A stretch of 64,000 bases of DNA from an uncultured Alistipes sp. (GTDB taxonomy: Bacteria > Bacteroidota > Bacteroidia > Bacteroidales > Rikenellaceae), in assembly GCA_947623305.1 (NCBI GenBank), contig CANQGQ010000006.1, positions 86,967 through 150,966 on the forward strand, read 5' to 3'. Both the position numbers and the translations under genes were made by a program. Position 1 is the first letter of the stretch; each line of letters begins with the position of its first letter. Shown in pieces: positions 9,281 through 17,736 of the stretch. The notes under the pieces are model-generated. The model was not told the origin of the DNA and did no database searches. It was given only the letters and a program-made list of their open reading frames with translations.

Positions 9281-10012
9281 ATGAACAAAACCTACAAGGG
9301 GCGCGGCGTGGTGCTCCATACGCTCAAATACGGCGATTCGTCGATGATCGTCTATCTGCTGACCGACGTCGGCGGACGTCGCAGCTACATGGTGCAGGGG
9401 GTGCGCAGCCGCTCGGGCCACGGCTCGAAACTCGCCCTGTTCCAACCCGCCTTTCCGGTCGAATTCGAAGGCCTCGAGTCGAACCGCATGCAGATGCACC
9501 GTTTCAAGGAGGTGCGGGCCGGTTTCACGCTCCGGAATGTTCCGTTCGATGTGCGCAAATCGACGATCGCGCTCTTTATGGCAGAGGTTTTGTATCGTTT
9601 GGTGCGGGAGAGCGAGCCGAACGAAGCCCTCTTCGGATTCGTATGGAACAGCGTCGGGGCCCTCGATGTCATGACCGACGGCGTGGCCGATTTCCATCTT
9701 TGGTTTCTGGCCAACTTGAGCCGTTTTTTGGGCTTCTGTCCGGGCAACGAATACGCGGAGGGCGCCTGGTTCGATCTGCACGAAGGGCTCTATACTCCCG
9801 TGCGGCCGGCACATTCCGGCTACATGACGCAGGAGTGCACCCGCATCCTCGGCGGGCTGGTGGGCAGCGATGTGCGTGAGCTCGGCTCGCTCGGTCTCAA
9901 CCGCCGGCAACGGGTCGATTTCCTCGATGCGATGCTGGCCTATTTCGGCTATCATCTCGATGCGGTCCGTACCGTGCAGTCGGTGCACATCCTTCGCGAA
10001 GTTTTTTATTGA
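9281..10012 (+). CDS. recO: DNA repair protein RecO
   Basis: 243 residues. The N-terminal OB fold begins KGRGVVLHTLKYGDSSMIVYLLT, the usual RecO start in Bacteroidota, and a helical domain follows. RecO binds SSB and RecR and loads RecA in the RecF pathway and in strand annealing. I see no convincing zinc-finger cysteine set, as is common in this phylum. The ATG at 9281 is preferred because the longer upstream frame runs through the promoter and repeat. Its last codons and TGA stop lie inside a 48-bp perfect palindrome, so the terminator overlaps the coding end. Confidence 0.92.
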   Translation: MNKTYKGRGVVLHTLKYGDSSMIVYLLTDVGGRRSYMVQGVRSRSGHGSKLALFQPAFPVEFEGLESNRMQMHRFKEVRAGFTLRNVPFDVRKSTIALFMAEVLYRLVRESEPNEALFGFVWNSVGALDVMTDGVADFHLWFLANLSRFLGFCPGNEYAEGAWFDLHEGLYTPVRPAHSGYMTQECTRILGGLVGSDVRELGSLGLNRRQRVDFLDAMLAYFGYHLDAVRTVQSVHILREVFY

Positions 10013-10049
10013 TTCGGTCGGAAAGCTTTCCGACCGAATCAATAAAAAA
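10002..10049. terminator. 48-bp perfect palindrome, bidirectional terminator
   Basis: Left arm 10002-10025 (T6, ATTGATTCGG, TCGGAAAG) and right arm 10026-10049 are exact reverse complements with no loop, flanked by T6 and A6 tracts. The recO stop codon (10010-10012) is in the left arm. The tracts make it usable on either strand. Confidence 0.85.
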
Positions 10050-10065
10050 TCGAGGTGTGGACAGT

Positions 10066-10467
10066 ATGAAAAAATACGGTTGGTTGATCATGGCGGCATG
10101 TGTGCTGTCGGGAGCGGCGGGCACGGCGCAGGAGCGACGTCCGCAGGATATTGTCTTTCCGGTGCCGCCGGAAAGCGGGTACGAAATCGAATACGTGCTT
10201 CCCGATTCGATGATCGTCTGGTCGTTGGATCCGTCGGAACGATACGAACGGCCGGAATCCGATGCGGTTTCCGTTCGGTCGGCTGTGCCGATGACCTCGG
10301 TGGTGGTCGTCCTGCGCGAGCATTTGCCCGTGCGAACCATGATTCTTCGCAACAATACGTTACGGCTCGGCCGTTACGTCATCCTTTCGAACGGTCAGGC
10401 CGAAAACTGGGGCCCTTATCCGAGCGGATACCTCGATGCCCGGACGATTTCGCTGCCTTTGCCTTGA
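10066..10467 (+). CDS. Small secreted protein of unknown function
   Basis: 133 residues starting MKKYGWLIMAACVLSGAAG, a clear signal peptide, with cleavage likely near GTAQ. I see no lipobox cysteine, so it is probably periplasmic. The mature part is beta-rich and ends in NWGPYPSGYLDARTISLPLP. I do not recognise a family. It starts 16 bp after the recO terminator palindrome and is followed by 129 bp before the porin. The true start at 10066 begins the signal peptide; an in-frame alternative reaches back into the palindrome and is unlikely. Confidence 0.65.
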   Translation: MKKYGWLIMAACVLSGAAGTAQERRPQDIVFPVPPESGYEIEYVLPDSMIVWSLDPSERYERPESDAVSVRSAVPMTSVVVVLREHLPVRTMILRNNTLRLGRYVILSNGQAENWGPYPSGYLDARTISLPLP

Positions 10468-10596
10468 TTTTAGGTATTTTCGCGTATTGACAAGTCGTTT
10501 TTTCTTCCGAATTTTGTCGAGGATTTTGACGGGAATGTCTTTTTTGATGACTTTTGTTAGCAAGACGGCCCGTTAATAAAAATTGGGAAGAAGAAA

Positions 10597-11745
10597 ATGA
10601 AATCTGTTGTTACTTTGGTGTGCCTGCTGGGTATCCTCTCCGGACAGGCGCAAACCCGATCCGACGCACAGTCGGTTCCCGCTTCGCAATCGACTGCGCA
10701 GGCGGTTTCCGATCCGCTGCCGGCCGACGCTGCGGCGATCGACGAGCTCTCGGCCAAGGTCGAGGCGCTCGAACGCAAAACGTCGACCTGGGACAAAATT
10801 CTGGCCCATCTGCCCCGGGTCTCCGGTTATATCCAGTTACGTTATCTGTGGGACGATGCGGATCAATCGACGTTTACGGTTCGCCGCGCGCGTCTCGATC
10901 TGAAAGGCGACATCACGAAGAAAATCGACTATCGGTTGCAGGTGGAATTCGCCTCGAAAGTCCAAATCGTCGATGCTTTCGTGCAGTACAAGCCTTTCCG
11001 TCAGTTGAATGTGAAGGTCGGTCAGTACAAGATTCCCTTCTCGATCGAGAATACCGATTACACTCCGTTGAAATTCGAATTCATCGAATATCCGATGGCC
11101 TTGCGCAAACTGATGGGATTCAGCGAGGTCGTCGGCGGTGAAACGCTCTCGGCGACGGGCCGCGACATGGGTCTGACCCTCTACGGCGGATTCGGCGAGC
11201 GGGACGGTTACAGCCTCGTGAATTACGATTTCGGCGTGTTCAACGGCTCGGGCATCAACACGGCGGACAACAACCGTTCGAAGGACATCGTTGCTCGCTT
11301 GTCGGTGAAACCCGCGGAGGGACTGACGCTGTCGGGATCGTACTATTGGGGCGAATACGGCAAGGCCTATCTCAAGCGGCAGCGCTACACCGTCGGCGCC
11401 TGCTACGATCGCGGTGCGGTCGTCGTCCGCAGCGAATGGGTCGGCGGCACGACCGGCATTGCAGCGACGGAGACGGCTCCGGCGAACGATTTGAGCAGCG
11501 ACGGTTGGTATGCGATGGTCGGCTGGCGGGCTTCGCATACGTGGATGCCTGTCGCGCGTTACGAAAGTTTCTATGCGAACAGCGATGTCCGTTCGGATAC
11601 GCGCCAGACCAACTACACAGTGGGGGTGCTCTGGCAGCCGCTCAAACAACTGCGCTGTCAGCTCAACTATACCTACGAAGATTACGCGCTGCCGACGACC
11701 GGAAACAAGAATGTCGTTGCGGTGATGTTGACCGGAATTTTTTGA
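10597..11745 (+). CDS. Phosphate-selective porin O/P-like outer membrane protein
   Basis: 382 residues with a signal peptide (MKSVVTLVCLLGILSGQAQ). A short coiled-coil stretch follows (IDELSAKVEALERKTSTWD, ~48-66), as in OprO/OprP-type porins. Then comes a beta-barrel of alternating aromatic strands beginning VSGYIQLRYLWDD and ending in a C-terminal Phe (VAVMLTGIF), the usual outer-membrane assembly signal. The family makes trimeric anion channels. It is 20 bp upstream of the YeiH-type exporter on the same strand, so the two may be co-transcribed and handle a related small anion. That substrate link is an inference. Confidence 0.8.
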   Translation: MKSVVTLVCLLGILSGQAQTRSDAQSVPASQSTAQAVSDPLPADAAAIDELSAKVEALERKTSTWDKILAHLPRVSGYIQLRYLWDDADQSTFTVRRARLDLKGDITKKIDYRLQVEFASKVQIVDAFVQYKPFRQLNVKVGQYKIPFSIENTDYTPLKFEFIEYPMALRKLMGFSEVVGGETLSATGRDMGLTLYGGFGERDGYSLVNYDFGVFNGSGINTADNNRSKDIVARLSVKPAEGLTLSGSYYWGEYGKAYLKRQRYTVGACYDRGAVVVRSEWVGGTTGIAATETAPANDLSSDGWYAMVGWRASHTWMPVARYESFYANSDVRSDTRQTNYTVGVLWQPLKQLRCQLNYTYEDYALPTTGNKNVVAVMLTGIF

Positions 11746-11765
11746 TAAGATAACAATAGAACGCT

Positions 11766-13049
11766 ATGAAATGGATTGAAAAACTGCGCACCGAAGATTG
11801 GGTAACCGTCTGGATGAGCATCCCGCTTCTGGTGCTGGCCGTGTGTTTCCCCAAGGAGATGCCGAGCGTGCCCTCGACCTTGATCGGCGAGGTGGCGTGG
11901 TATAACATCGCCGTGTTGTTCCTCATCGTGCTGGCGGTGCTTTACGTCGGAATGGCGCTGTTGCGGCGCCCGATGAAGGGGTTGTTCTTCTCGTTGGTCG
12001 TGGTCTTTGCGCTCTCGCTGCTGGCGCAGGTCGTCGCCAAAATCCCGCAGGTCTCCTACTACGGATTCGAATCGGTCTTCTTCTCCGTGATTTTCGGCCT
12101 GATCGTCCGCAACGTCTGGCACGTGCCCGACTGGATGAAACCGGCCATCCAAGGCGAATTTTTCATCAAAATCGGCGTGGTCTGCCTCGGTGCGACGATC
12201 CTGTTCAGCGACGTGATGAAATCCGGTACGTTCGGGTTGGTGCAGGCTTGTCTGGTCGTGGCCATCGTCTGGTTCTTCGCCTTTTTCGTGGCTCGGCGGC
12301 TGGGTGTCGACCGCTCTACGGCCATGATTTTATCGAGCGGCGTGTCGATCTGCGGCGTTTCGGCCTGCATCACGGCGGCCCGTGTGGCTGGCGGCGATGA
12401 CCGGAAGTTGTCTTATATCGTCTCGTTGGTGTTGATCATCGTCGTGCCGATGATCTATCTGATGCCGTGGCTCGCCGGTAAGGTGCTGCCGCTCCTGTTC
12501 TCCGATCCGAAAGTCGTCGAAGAGGTCGCCGGCGCCTGGATCGGCGGCACCATCGACACGACGTCGGGCGTCGCTGCGTCGAGCATGATGGTCGGCGAGG
12601 TGGCCAACCAGCATGCCGTCATCATCAAGGGCGCGCAGAACGTCTTGATCGGGGTCGTGGCCTTTTTCATCGCGCTCTACCTTTCGTCGCGCGGCGAGAA
12701 AGGCGCGTCGACGGCTCCGTCATTGGGCATCGTGTGGGAGAAATTCCCGAAATTCATCATCGGATTCGTAGCGGCTTCGCTGGTGTTCAGCTTGTTGCAG
12801 AGCAACGGACAACTGACGGTCGGCGCTTCCAAAAAGTTGATCGAACCCGGAGTCGCCAAGATGTTTTCGACCCTGTTCTTTTCGTTGGCATTCGTCTGCA
12901 TCGGATTGGATACCCGATTGAAAGAGATCGTTTCGAAGGAGAACCGCCATGCGTTGTGGGCCTTTCTGACGGCGCAGGTCTTCAATATCATCGTTACGTT
13001 GGTGATTGCCGCCGTGCTGTTCGGCGTGCTGAAACCGATGTGGGACTGA
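11766..13049 (+). CDS. YeiH/UPF0324-type putative sulfate exporter
   Basis: 427 residues, inner membrane, with about ten hydrophobic segments. The family signature is clear: GVSICGVSACITAARVAGGD in the middle and AGAWIGGTIDTTSGVAASSM in the second half. Members are annotated as putative sulfate or sulfonate-related exporters. Substrate evidence is thin, so I keep the family name rather than a symbol. The N-terminal extension (KLRTEDWVTVWMSIPLLVLA) is the form common in Bacteroidota. It follows the porin by 20 bp and ends at a strong terminator, facing the convergent phage-like cluster. Confidence 0.82.
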   Translation: MKWIEKLRTEDWVTVWMSIPLLVLAVCFPKEMPSVPSTLIGEVAWYNIAVLFLIVLAVLYVGMALLRRPMKGLFFSLVVVFALSLLAQVVAKIPQVSYYGFESVFFSVIFGLIVRNVWHVPDWMKPAIQGEFFIKIGVVCLGATILFSDVMKSGTFGLVQACLVVAIVWFFAFFVARRLGVDRSTAMILSSGVSICGVSACITAARVAGGDDRKLSYIVSLVLIIVVPMIYLMPWLAGKVLPLLFSDPKVVEEVAGAWIGGTIDTTSGVAASSMMVGEVANQHAVIIKGAQNVLIGVVAFFIALYLSSRGEKGASTAPSLGIVWEKFPKFIIGFVAASLVFSLLQSNGQLTVGASKKLIEPGVAKMFSTLFFSLAFVCIGLDTRLKEIVSKENRHALWAFLTAQVFNIIVTLVIAAVLFGVLKPMWD

Positions 13050-13071
13050 CCCGATCGGTCGACAGAAATAA

Positions 13072-13105
13072 GAAAGCCCGCACGGAGCAATCCGTGCGGG
13101 CTTTC
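13072..13105. terminator. Terminator between convergent exporter and holin genes
   Basis: A perfect 15-bp stem (GAAAGCCCGCACGGA / TCCGTGCGGGCTTTC) with a GCAA tetraloop at 13087-13090. It lies between two genes that converge on it, so it probably serves both. Confidence 0.88.
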
Positions 13106-13112
13106 GGTTCGT

Positions 13113-13553
13113 TCAGTCGTTCGGTTCCGGTGGCAGACCGGTCTGTTGGGCGATGCGCTGACGGACGTATCGGCGCATCCAGCCGAACAACGGTGAATCG
13201 GAGATCTGCGAGGCGTTTTCGAGGAACGACCAGAACTCCACGCCGCAGGTGAAACCGGTGAACAACCGGGCGGCATTGAGATGCAGGAAGTCGAGCACGT
13301 AACAGTCTATGATCCAGGCCATGACGATGGCCGTCAAAGTCAGGGCCAGTTTGATGACGGTGCGCCAGGCCTTGCGGCTCTCGAAATACCACGGACGACC
13401 GGCCCGCAGCGTTACGGCCCGATCGGCGATGACGCCCGTTACGAAATCGACGCAGATGAAGAAGATCGCGCAACTGATCGACGGGAGGACGGGCGCGAAG
13501 ACGGCGGCGAGGCTGGCCGCCGCTCCGCTAATGAATCTGTACCAGTTTTCCAT
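13113..13553 (-). CDS. Phage holin family membrane protein
   Basis: 146 residues from the ATG at 13551-13553 (MENWYRFISGAAASLAAVFA). Three hydrophobic segments are visible, the second being ISCAIFFICVDFVTGVIADR. The short Asp-rich link DFVTGV is typical of the toxin-secretion/phage-lysis holin family. The C-terminus is charged. It overlaps the upstream connector-like gene by 26 bp, implying translational coupling, and is the last gene of the capsid cluster. In a phage it would form the inner-membrane lesion that starts lysis. No endolysin is next to it. Confidence 0.72.
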   Translation of the reverse strand: MENWYRFISGAAASLAAVFAPVLPSISCAIFFICVDFVTGVIADRAVTLRAGRPWYFESRKAWRTVIKLALTLTAIVMAWIIDCYVLDFLHLNAARLFTGFTCGVEFWSFLENASQISDSPLFGWMRRYVRQRIAQQTGLPPEPND

Positions 13554-14001
13554 CGAGCGAGCAGTGTTTGAGGATGTTCTTCTTCGGGTCGTATTCCGGA
13601 TAGGTCTCGGGGTAGGCTTCGATGCGGGCAACGGCCCGTTCCAGCAGGGCACGGGCTTCGGTGCGCAGCGATCGGCGCTGCATACGGCGAGCCTCCTCGG
13701 TCGCGGGCGTCGTGCCTTCGTATTTGGGCGCTGTCGTGCCGTTGCGTCCGGCGCAGATGTCCAGCCGCGGCTGGATCATCAGACGGGTGAAAAGTGCCAG
13801 TGGCGCAGCCAAATAGTGGTCGATGAACGTGCGGTCGGTGTCGGTCATCAGCCGTTCGTAGAGCGGCTGTCCGATGACTGGAACGAGGTAGCGTTGGGCC
13901 GCTGCCGCGATGTCGGCTTCGGCCACGAGGTCGGGCGGCAGGCAGCTTTCCGACGGAAAAGCCAGCCGGACGACCTGGGTGGGGGTGATGAGCGTGTTCA
14001 T
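13528..14001 (-). CDS. Small head-tail connector-like protein of the capsid cluster
   Basis: 157 residues, soluble. The N-terminal half is helical and acidic (LPPDLVAEADIAAAAQRYLVP), followed by IGQPLYERL and a basic C-terminal helix (ARRMQRRSLRTEARALLERA). The position, one base after the portal stop and overlapping the holin, and the helical size class fit a gp6-like head completion/connector protein of Bacteroidota phages. This is context plus general resemblance, not a firm motif match. Confidence 0.5.
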   Translation of the reverse strand: MNTLITPTQVVRLAFPSESCLPPDLVAEADIAAAAQRYLVPVIGQPLYERLMTDTDRTFIDHYLAAPLALFTRLMIQPRLDICAGRNGTTAPKYEGTTPATEEARRMQRRSLRTEARALLERAVARIEAYPETYPEYDPKKNILKHCSLDGKLVQIH

Positions 14002-14002
14002 G

Positions 14003-15226
14003 TCAGTCGATGCTTTTGAGGTTGTACTTCGTGATTTCCGACAGAAAGGCCTGCTGCCGTTCGTCTTCGGGATCGTAATCCAGCCCGTCGGCCTTGCGGG
14101 CCTCCCATACGCGCATGTAGATGGGCTTCGAGCGGGTCGGCGGTCGGTTCACCACCTGCAACGAGGCAGCGTCGATTCCCATGACAGCCGCCAGCACCGA
14201 ACGGATGGGTTCGAGCAGATCGGCCTGTTCGGCCAGAATGACCGTATTGAGGGCGATTTCGTATTCGTGGAGGATGCGCTCGGCATTGAAGCCCGACGCA
14301 TAATCCAGCCCGCTCAGCGTGCGGAACCACGAATGGGCCACCACGATGTCGCCCGTTGCCTGTTCGTGGAGCGCCTGCCAGTCGCCCTCGTTCTGCGAAG
14401 CGATGGGGATGAACCGCGAATGATCGTTCTCGTCGCCGCTGTCGCGGATGACGAACATCACCTGCCCGGGATTTCCGGCGAATTTGCGTTCGGCGAGCCG
14501 CACGATGCGTTCGGCTTCGGCTTCGTTGTCGACGGTCGAGTCGAGCAGCATCACGCCCGAGAGCTGGAACGAATTGTCGAGCCGCGAAATGTTCCAGCGG
14601 TCGGTCTTGTAGGCGATGGCCGAGACGCCGAAGCCGGCGATATAGGGCGGTACGCCGTAATGGACGTAGGTGGGTTCGTAGTCCTTGTAGTGGATGATCG
14701 AGCGAAGCGAACCGTCGGCCTGCTCCTCGAAATGCGGATAGAGCGGCAGCGAACGGGCTTCGGAAGGTCGGAAAGCGGCCCAGTTGTGGTGGAGCAGGAT
14801 GTGTTCCGAATCGCGGGCGACGCGGCACCGCGAAGCATCCTGGTGATAGAGCGACAGAAATGTATGGTCGGCATCGGTTACGAGCTCTAAAAAGGCGTTG
14901 CCGAACAACGCCTTGTCGAGGGCCAGTTTGTTCAGTACCTGCCGCAGCGTCTCGTTCCGGCCGTTGACCTCGCGGATGAAGGTTGCCAGACGGGGTTGCT
15001 GCACCTCGTCGCAGGTGAATCCCTTGCCCGAAATGTAGTCGGCTTTGTCGTTGATGATGCGCCGGTGGGTCGTCGAGCGGCGGGCCATTTGCGCCAGGGC
15101 CTCGGGAAAGAGATTGTCATCGCCCCAACGCCAGAACCGTTCGTTTTCGACTCGTTGCGAGCCGATGGTCATATAAGGTTCGGTATGGTTGGCGACGGCG
15201 ATCGCACTTGTTTTTCTTTTGTCCAT
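14003..15226 (-). CDS. Phage portal protein
   Basis: 407 residues. The pattern is that of HK97-type portals: an N-terminal FWRWGDDNLFPEALAQMA, then a helix-rich wing (RRIINDKADYISGKGFT), GNAFLELVTD, and a stem/crown region with AERKFAGNPGQVMFVIRDS and SGFNAERILHEYEIALNTVI. Portals form the dodecameric channel through which DNA enters the head. Here the gene follows the capsid gene on the minus strand, separated by 143 bp with a terminator, and no terminase gene is nearby. The normal order is terminase-portal-protease-capsid. The Lys/Arg-rich start (MDKRKTSAIAV) has ATG at 15224-15226 behind an A-rich leader. Confidence 0.78.
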   Translation of the reverse strand: MDKRKTSAIAVANHTEPYMTIGSQRVENERFWRWGDDNLFPEALAQMARRSTTHRRIINDKADYISGKGFTCDEVQQPRLATFIREVNGRNETLRQVLNKLALDKALFGNAFLELVTDADHTFLSLYHQDASRCRVARDSEHILLHHNWAAFRPSEARSLPLYPHFEEQADGSLRSIIHYKDYEPTYVHYGVPPYIAGFGVSAIAYKTDRWNISRLDNSFQLSGVMLLDSTVDNEAEAERIVRLAERKFAGNPGQVMFVIRDSGDENDHSRFIPIASQNEGDWQALHEQATGDIVVAHSWFRTLSGLDYASGFNAERILHEYEIALNTVILAEQADLLEPIRSVLAAVMGIDAASLQVVNRPPTRSKPIYMRVWEARKADGLDYDPEDERQQAFLSEITKYNLKSID

Positions 15227-15314
15227 AATTTTTATTTATTAAGGGGCCGTTTTTTATTAAGAGGTGGGGGTAGCGACTTGCTCCGGTAAATACCGTGCGC
15301 CCGGTACCAGTTAA

Positions 15315-15353
15315 TAAAAAAACGCCCGCAGCAGCATGAGCCGGCTGCGGGCG
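15315..15353 (-). terminator. Rho-independent terminator after the capsid gene
   Basis: Read on the minus strand, a GC-rich stem (15344-15353 pairing with 15323-15332, CGCCCGCAGC) is followed by a run of seven T and ATTAA. It lies 17 bp past the capsid stop and separates capsid from portal, which would favour capsid over portal transcript. Plus-strand bases just left of it repeat the GGTACCAGTTAATAAAA motif seen at other repeats. Confidence 0.85.
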
Positions 15354-15369
15354 CGACGGCTGGATCGGA

Positions 15370-16347
15370 CTACGCTTTGTAGGCGTAGGAGATGGAATCG
15401 AGGTCGAGGACAGCGCAGCCGGCCATGAATACGGCTCGCTGGCGATTCTCCATTTCGTCAGGGTTGTACCACATGCGCACTTCGTTGCCCGGGAAGTCGG
15501 CCGTATTGACGGCCAGCACGAGGTTGCGGCGATCGGTCAGGAAACAGAACGACTGGTTGAACGGTGTGGCGCTCAGATAGCTGCCCAGATGAACGTCGAT
15601 GACCGGAATGCCGTGGTAGGCCAGTCCCGAACGGCCGTTGGTCTGACCCGAATAGGCCGCGTCGACCCCTTTCTGATCGAGGTACTTCTCATAGAGTCGG
15701 TAGATGTCCGAAGTAACGAAGAAAGCGAGCTGGCCTTCGGGCTTCGCATCTTGCACGGGACCGGCGGCCATGAGCCACAGTTTGTCGAAGATTTTGATCG
15801 ACAAAGCCGGATCGGCGAGTTCGGCTTCGGTGTAGGGGTAGCTTGGGATGTCCTCGTTGGTTACGCTTTCATAGATCGGTTTCAGGAATCCGTCGAAGGT
15901 GTTGAATCCCGATGCGGCGCTGCTGTCGCCGACCCACATCGTGGCACGGATATTTTCGGCCAGCGTCTGCTTGAAAAGGGCGGTTTCGGCCTGTTCCAGT
16001 TGCGTGCCGGAGAGGTCGTCCATGTTGACTTCGGGGCTGGAGGTGATCTTCTCGTAGACCATCGAGAAGTAGTCCGACGCGGCGAATCCCAACTCGGCTT
16101 TCACTCGTTTCATGTCGATGATTTTCTGCGTTTTGAGCGCGTGCTGACCGCCGCTCCAGCCGGTCGAATCGTACTTGTGCAGAATGTTGTTCTGACCGTT
16201 CCACAACTGCACGGTCGTGGGGGTCGGCATGTTGTAGAGGACGCGCACGCCCAAGTCGGTGGCCGACGGACCGGTCAGCATGGGGCGGAAGAAGATCTGT
16301 TCGAGTTCCGTACCGGTGTACTGTTTTGCATTTTCCAAGTAACTCAT
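15370..16347 (-). CDS. Phage major capsid protein
   Basis: 325 residues, starting MSYLENAKQYTGTELEQIFF. Features fit an HK97-fold coat protein of the kind found in Bacteroidota prophages: an N-terminal helix, a loop with TPTTVQLWNGQNN, a spine region EQAETALFKQTLAENIRATMW and the C-terminal strand VRMWYNPDEMENRQRAVFMAG. It lies directly downstream (79 bp) of the ClpP-like prohead protease, the classic protease-capsid pairing. A strong terminator follows it. The frame is intact with no internal stop. Confidence 0.75.
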   Translation of the reverse strand: MSYLENAKQYTGTELEQIFFRPMLTGPSATDLGVRVLYNMPTPTTVQLWNGQNNILHKYDSTGWSGGQHALKTQKIIDMKRVKAELGFAASDYFSMVYEKITSSPEVNMDDLSGTQLEQAETALFKQTLAENIRATMWVGDSSAASGFNTFDGFLKPIYESVTNEDIPSYPYTEAELADPALSIKIFDKLWLMAAGPVQDAKPEGQLAFFVTSDIYRLYEKYLDQKGVDAAYSGQTNGRSGLAYHGIPVIDVHLGSYLSATPFNQSFCFLTDRRNLVLAVNTADFPGNEVRMWYNPDEMENRQRAVFMAGCAVLDLDSISYAYKA

Positions 16348-16426
16348 GTTTTTTGATGTTTAGAGGTTGATAATTGATTTGAAAAGAATGGATTCGGGCC
16401 TCGATGAAGGCTGTCATCCGGTGGAT

Positions 16427-17323
16427 TCAGTTTTGAAAACACTTCACGTCTTCGGCATAGGCCCGTTCGTTGGCTGTGCGGAGCGTCTCGTTGTAGGAGG
16501 GGTCTTCGCGTGGCAGGATCGTCGTCGGCCCGAAGCTGGCACGGGCCTCGGCTGCTGCCAGTTGCGAACGGCGTTGCAACTCCTGGCGGGTCTCCTCATC
16601 GAAATGGAGCACGTTTCGGTCGTCGGGCACTTCGCGGGGGTCGATTTCGGATTTGCTTCCGAACCCGATGGTCGCGAGCAACCGTTTCCAGCCGTGGATG
16701 TAGGGGCGTTTCGTCCGGTTTTCGATCGGTTGTTCCGTCGCTTCGACGATCCGGTCGGCCAAGCCTGCAGCGATCGCTTCATCGGGCGAAAGCCAGCGGC
16801 CGTTGCCGTTGTTTTCGGCCATCAGCGCTTCGAACTCTTCGGCGGGACGGCCCGAACGGGTCGCATAAACGCCGGCGATGCGGGCATCGGTCTGGCGGAG
16901 CAGTTCGACGTGGCTTTCTAATTCGGCGGCGTTGCCTTCGGTGGCGCACACGGCATTGTGGATGAGGTAAAGGGCGTTGGCCGACAATTCGCGACAGCCT
17001 TCCGATGCCGCCTGGGCGATGATGGTCGCGGCCGATGCCGTGTAACCATAGCAGCGGGTGGTGATGCGGGCTTCGAGCGAACGGAGCGCGTCGTGAATCA
17101 GCAGGGCGTCGTTGACATCGCCGCCCGTGGAGCGGATGTTGACGATCACTTCCGGTGCCTGAATTTCCGCGATGCGGCGCAGGGCTTCGCGGAATTTCTC
17201 GTAGGTGGCGACCCGCTCTTCGGGAACCTCGAACTGCCACTCTTCGGGCACGCCGATGGTCCCTTCGATGTCGATGTGGCATGTTTCCGCCGTATCGACG
17301 ATTTGGATTTCGGATTTCATCAT
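16427..17323 (-). CDS. ClpP-family (S14) prohead protease
   Basis: 298 residues. The ClpP core spans ~15-195: NIRSTGGDVNDALLIHDAL (oxyanion strand), GYTASAATII with the nucleophile Ser97, and LIHNAVCAT with His122. The third catalytic residue is not obvious. The position before WLSPDEA, where phage ClpP proteins usually have an acid, reads GR. A C-terminal tail of ~90 residues (DVKCFQN end) may act as a fused scaffold. In phages these enzymes mature the prohead and do not use ClpX. It precedes the capsid gene by 79 bp. The start is one of two adjacent ATGs (17318-17323). Confidence 0.8.
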   Translation of the reverse strand: MMKSEIQIVDTAETCHIDIEGTIGVPEEWQFEVPEERVATYEKFREALRRIAEIQAPEVIVNIRSTGGDVNDALLIHDALRSLEARITTRCYGYTASAATIIAQAASEGCRELSANALYLIHNAVCATEGNAAELESHVELLRQTDARIAGVYATRSGRPAEEFEALMAENNGNGRWLSPDEAIAAGLADRIVEATEQPIENRTKRPYIHGWKRLLATIGFGSKSEIDPREVPDDRNVLHFDEETRQELQRRSQLAAAEARASFGPTTILPREDPSYNETLRTANERAYAEDVKCFQN

Positions 17324-17410
17324 GTGTATCGGTGATTTTTAGGAAAATTGATTCGGAGCCGAAGCTCCGCGGTGAGAGAATGGAGGACAGTCGTACGGCG
17401 GTGGGCGGAA

Positions 17411-17686
17411 TCACACGGCCCGAAGCTCTTTGTAGAAGGCGTTGCGCGCCTTTTCGTAGGAGCAGCAGAACTCCTCGGCAATGTTTTCGAATGCTTCGCA
17501 GCGGGGGATTCCGGCCTGTTCCGCACGACGTACCGCGTGGTAGATAGCCCGACGTTCGCAGGCCCGGAGGTCGATGAAGCCTGCCGACATCAGTTGTTCG
17601 ACGGCTTCACGGGGAGGAAGGTTGCCGATCGTTCCGAGCAGAACGTCGGCGAATCGGTTTTCGATTCGTTGTTTGTTGATTGACAC
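17411..17686 (-). CDS. Small helical protein of the capsid cluster, unknown function
   Basis: 91 residues, GTG start at 17684-17686 (MSINKQRIENRFADVLLGTI). It is helix-rich, with three cysteines (DLRACERRA, GIPRCEAF, EEFCCSYEK) and a C-terminal segment resembling a helix-turn-helix. It lies 50 bp after the 785-residue gene and 87 bp before the protease. By position it could be a regulator, scaffold or terminase-small-like protein, but no motif settles this. Confidence 0.5.
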   Translation of the reverse strand: MSINKQRIENRFADVLLGTIGNLPPREAVEQLMSAGFIDLRACERRAIYHAVRRAEQAGIPRCEAFENIAEEFCCSYEKARNAFYKELRAV

Positions 17687-17736
17687 GGTGGGTATGGATC
17701 AATGAGTTTTCGTGTATTCGGTTGACCGGTGTCGTT

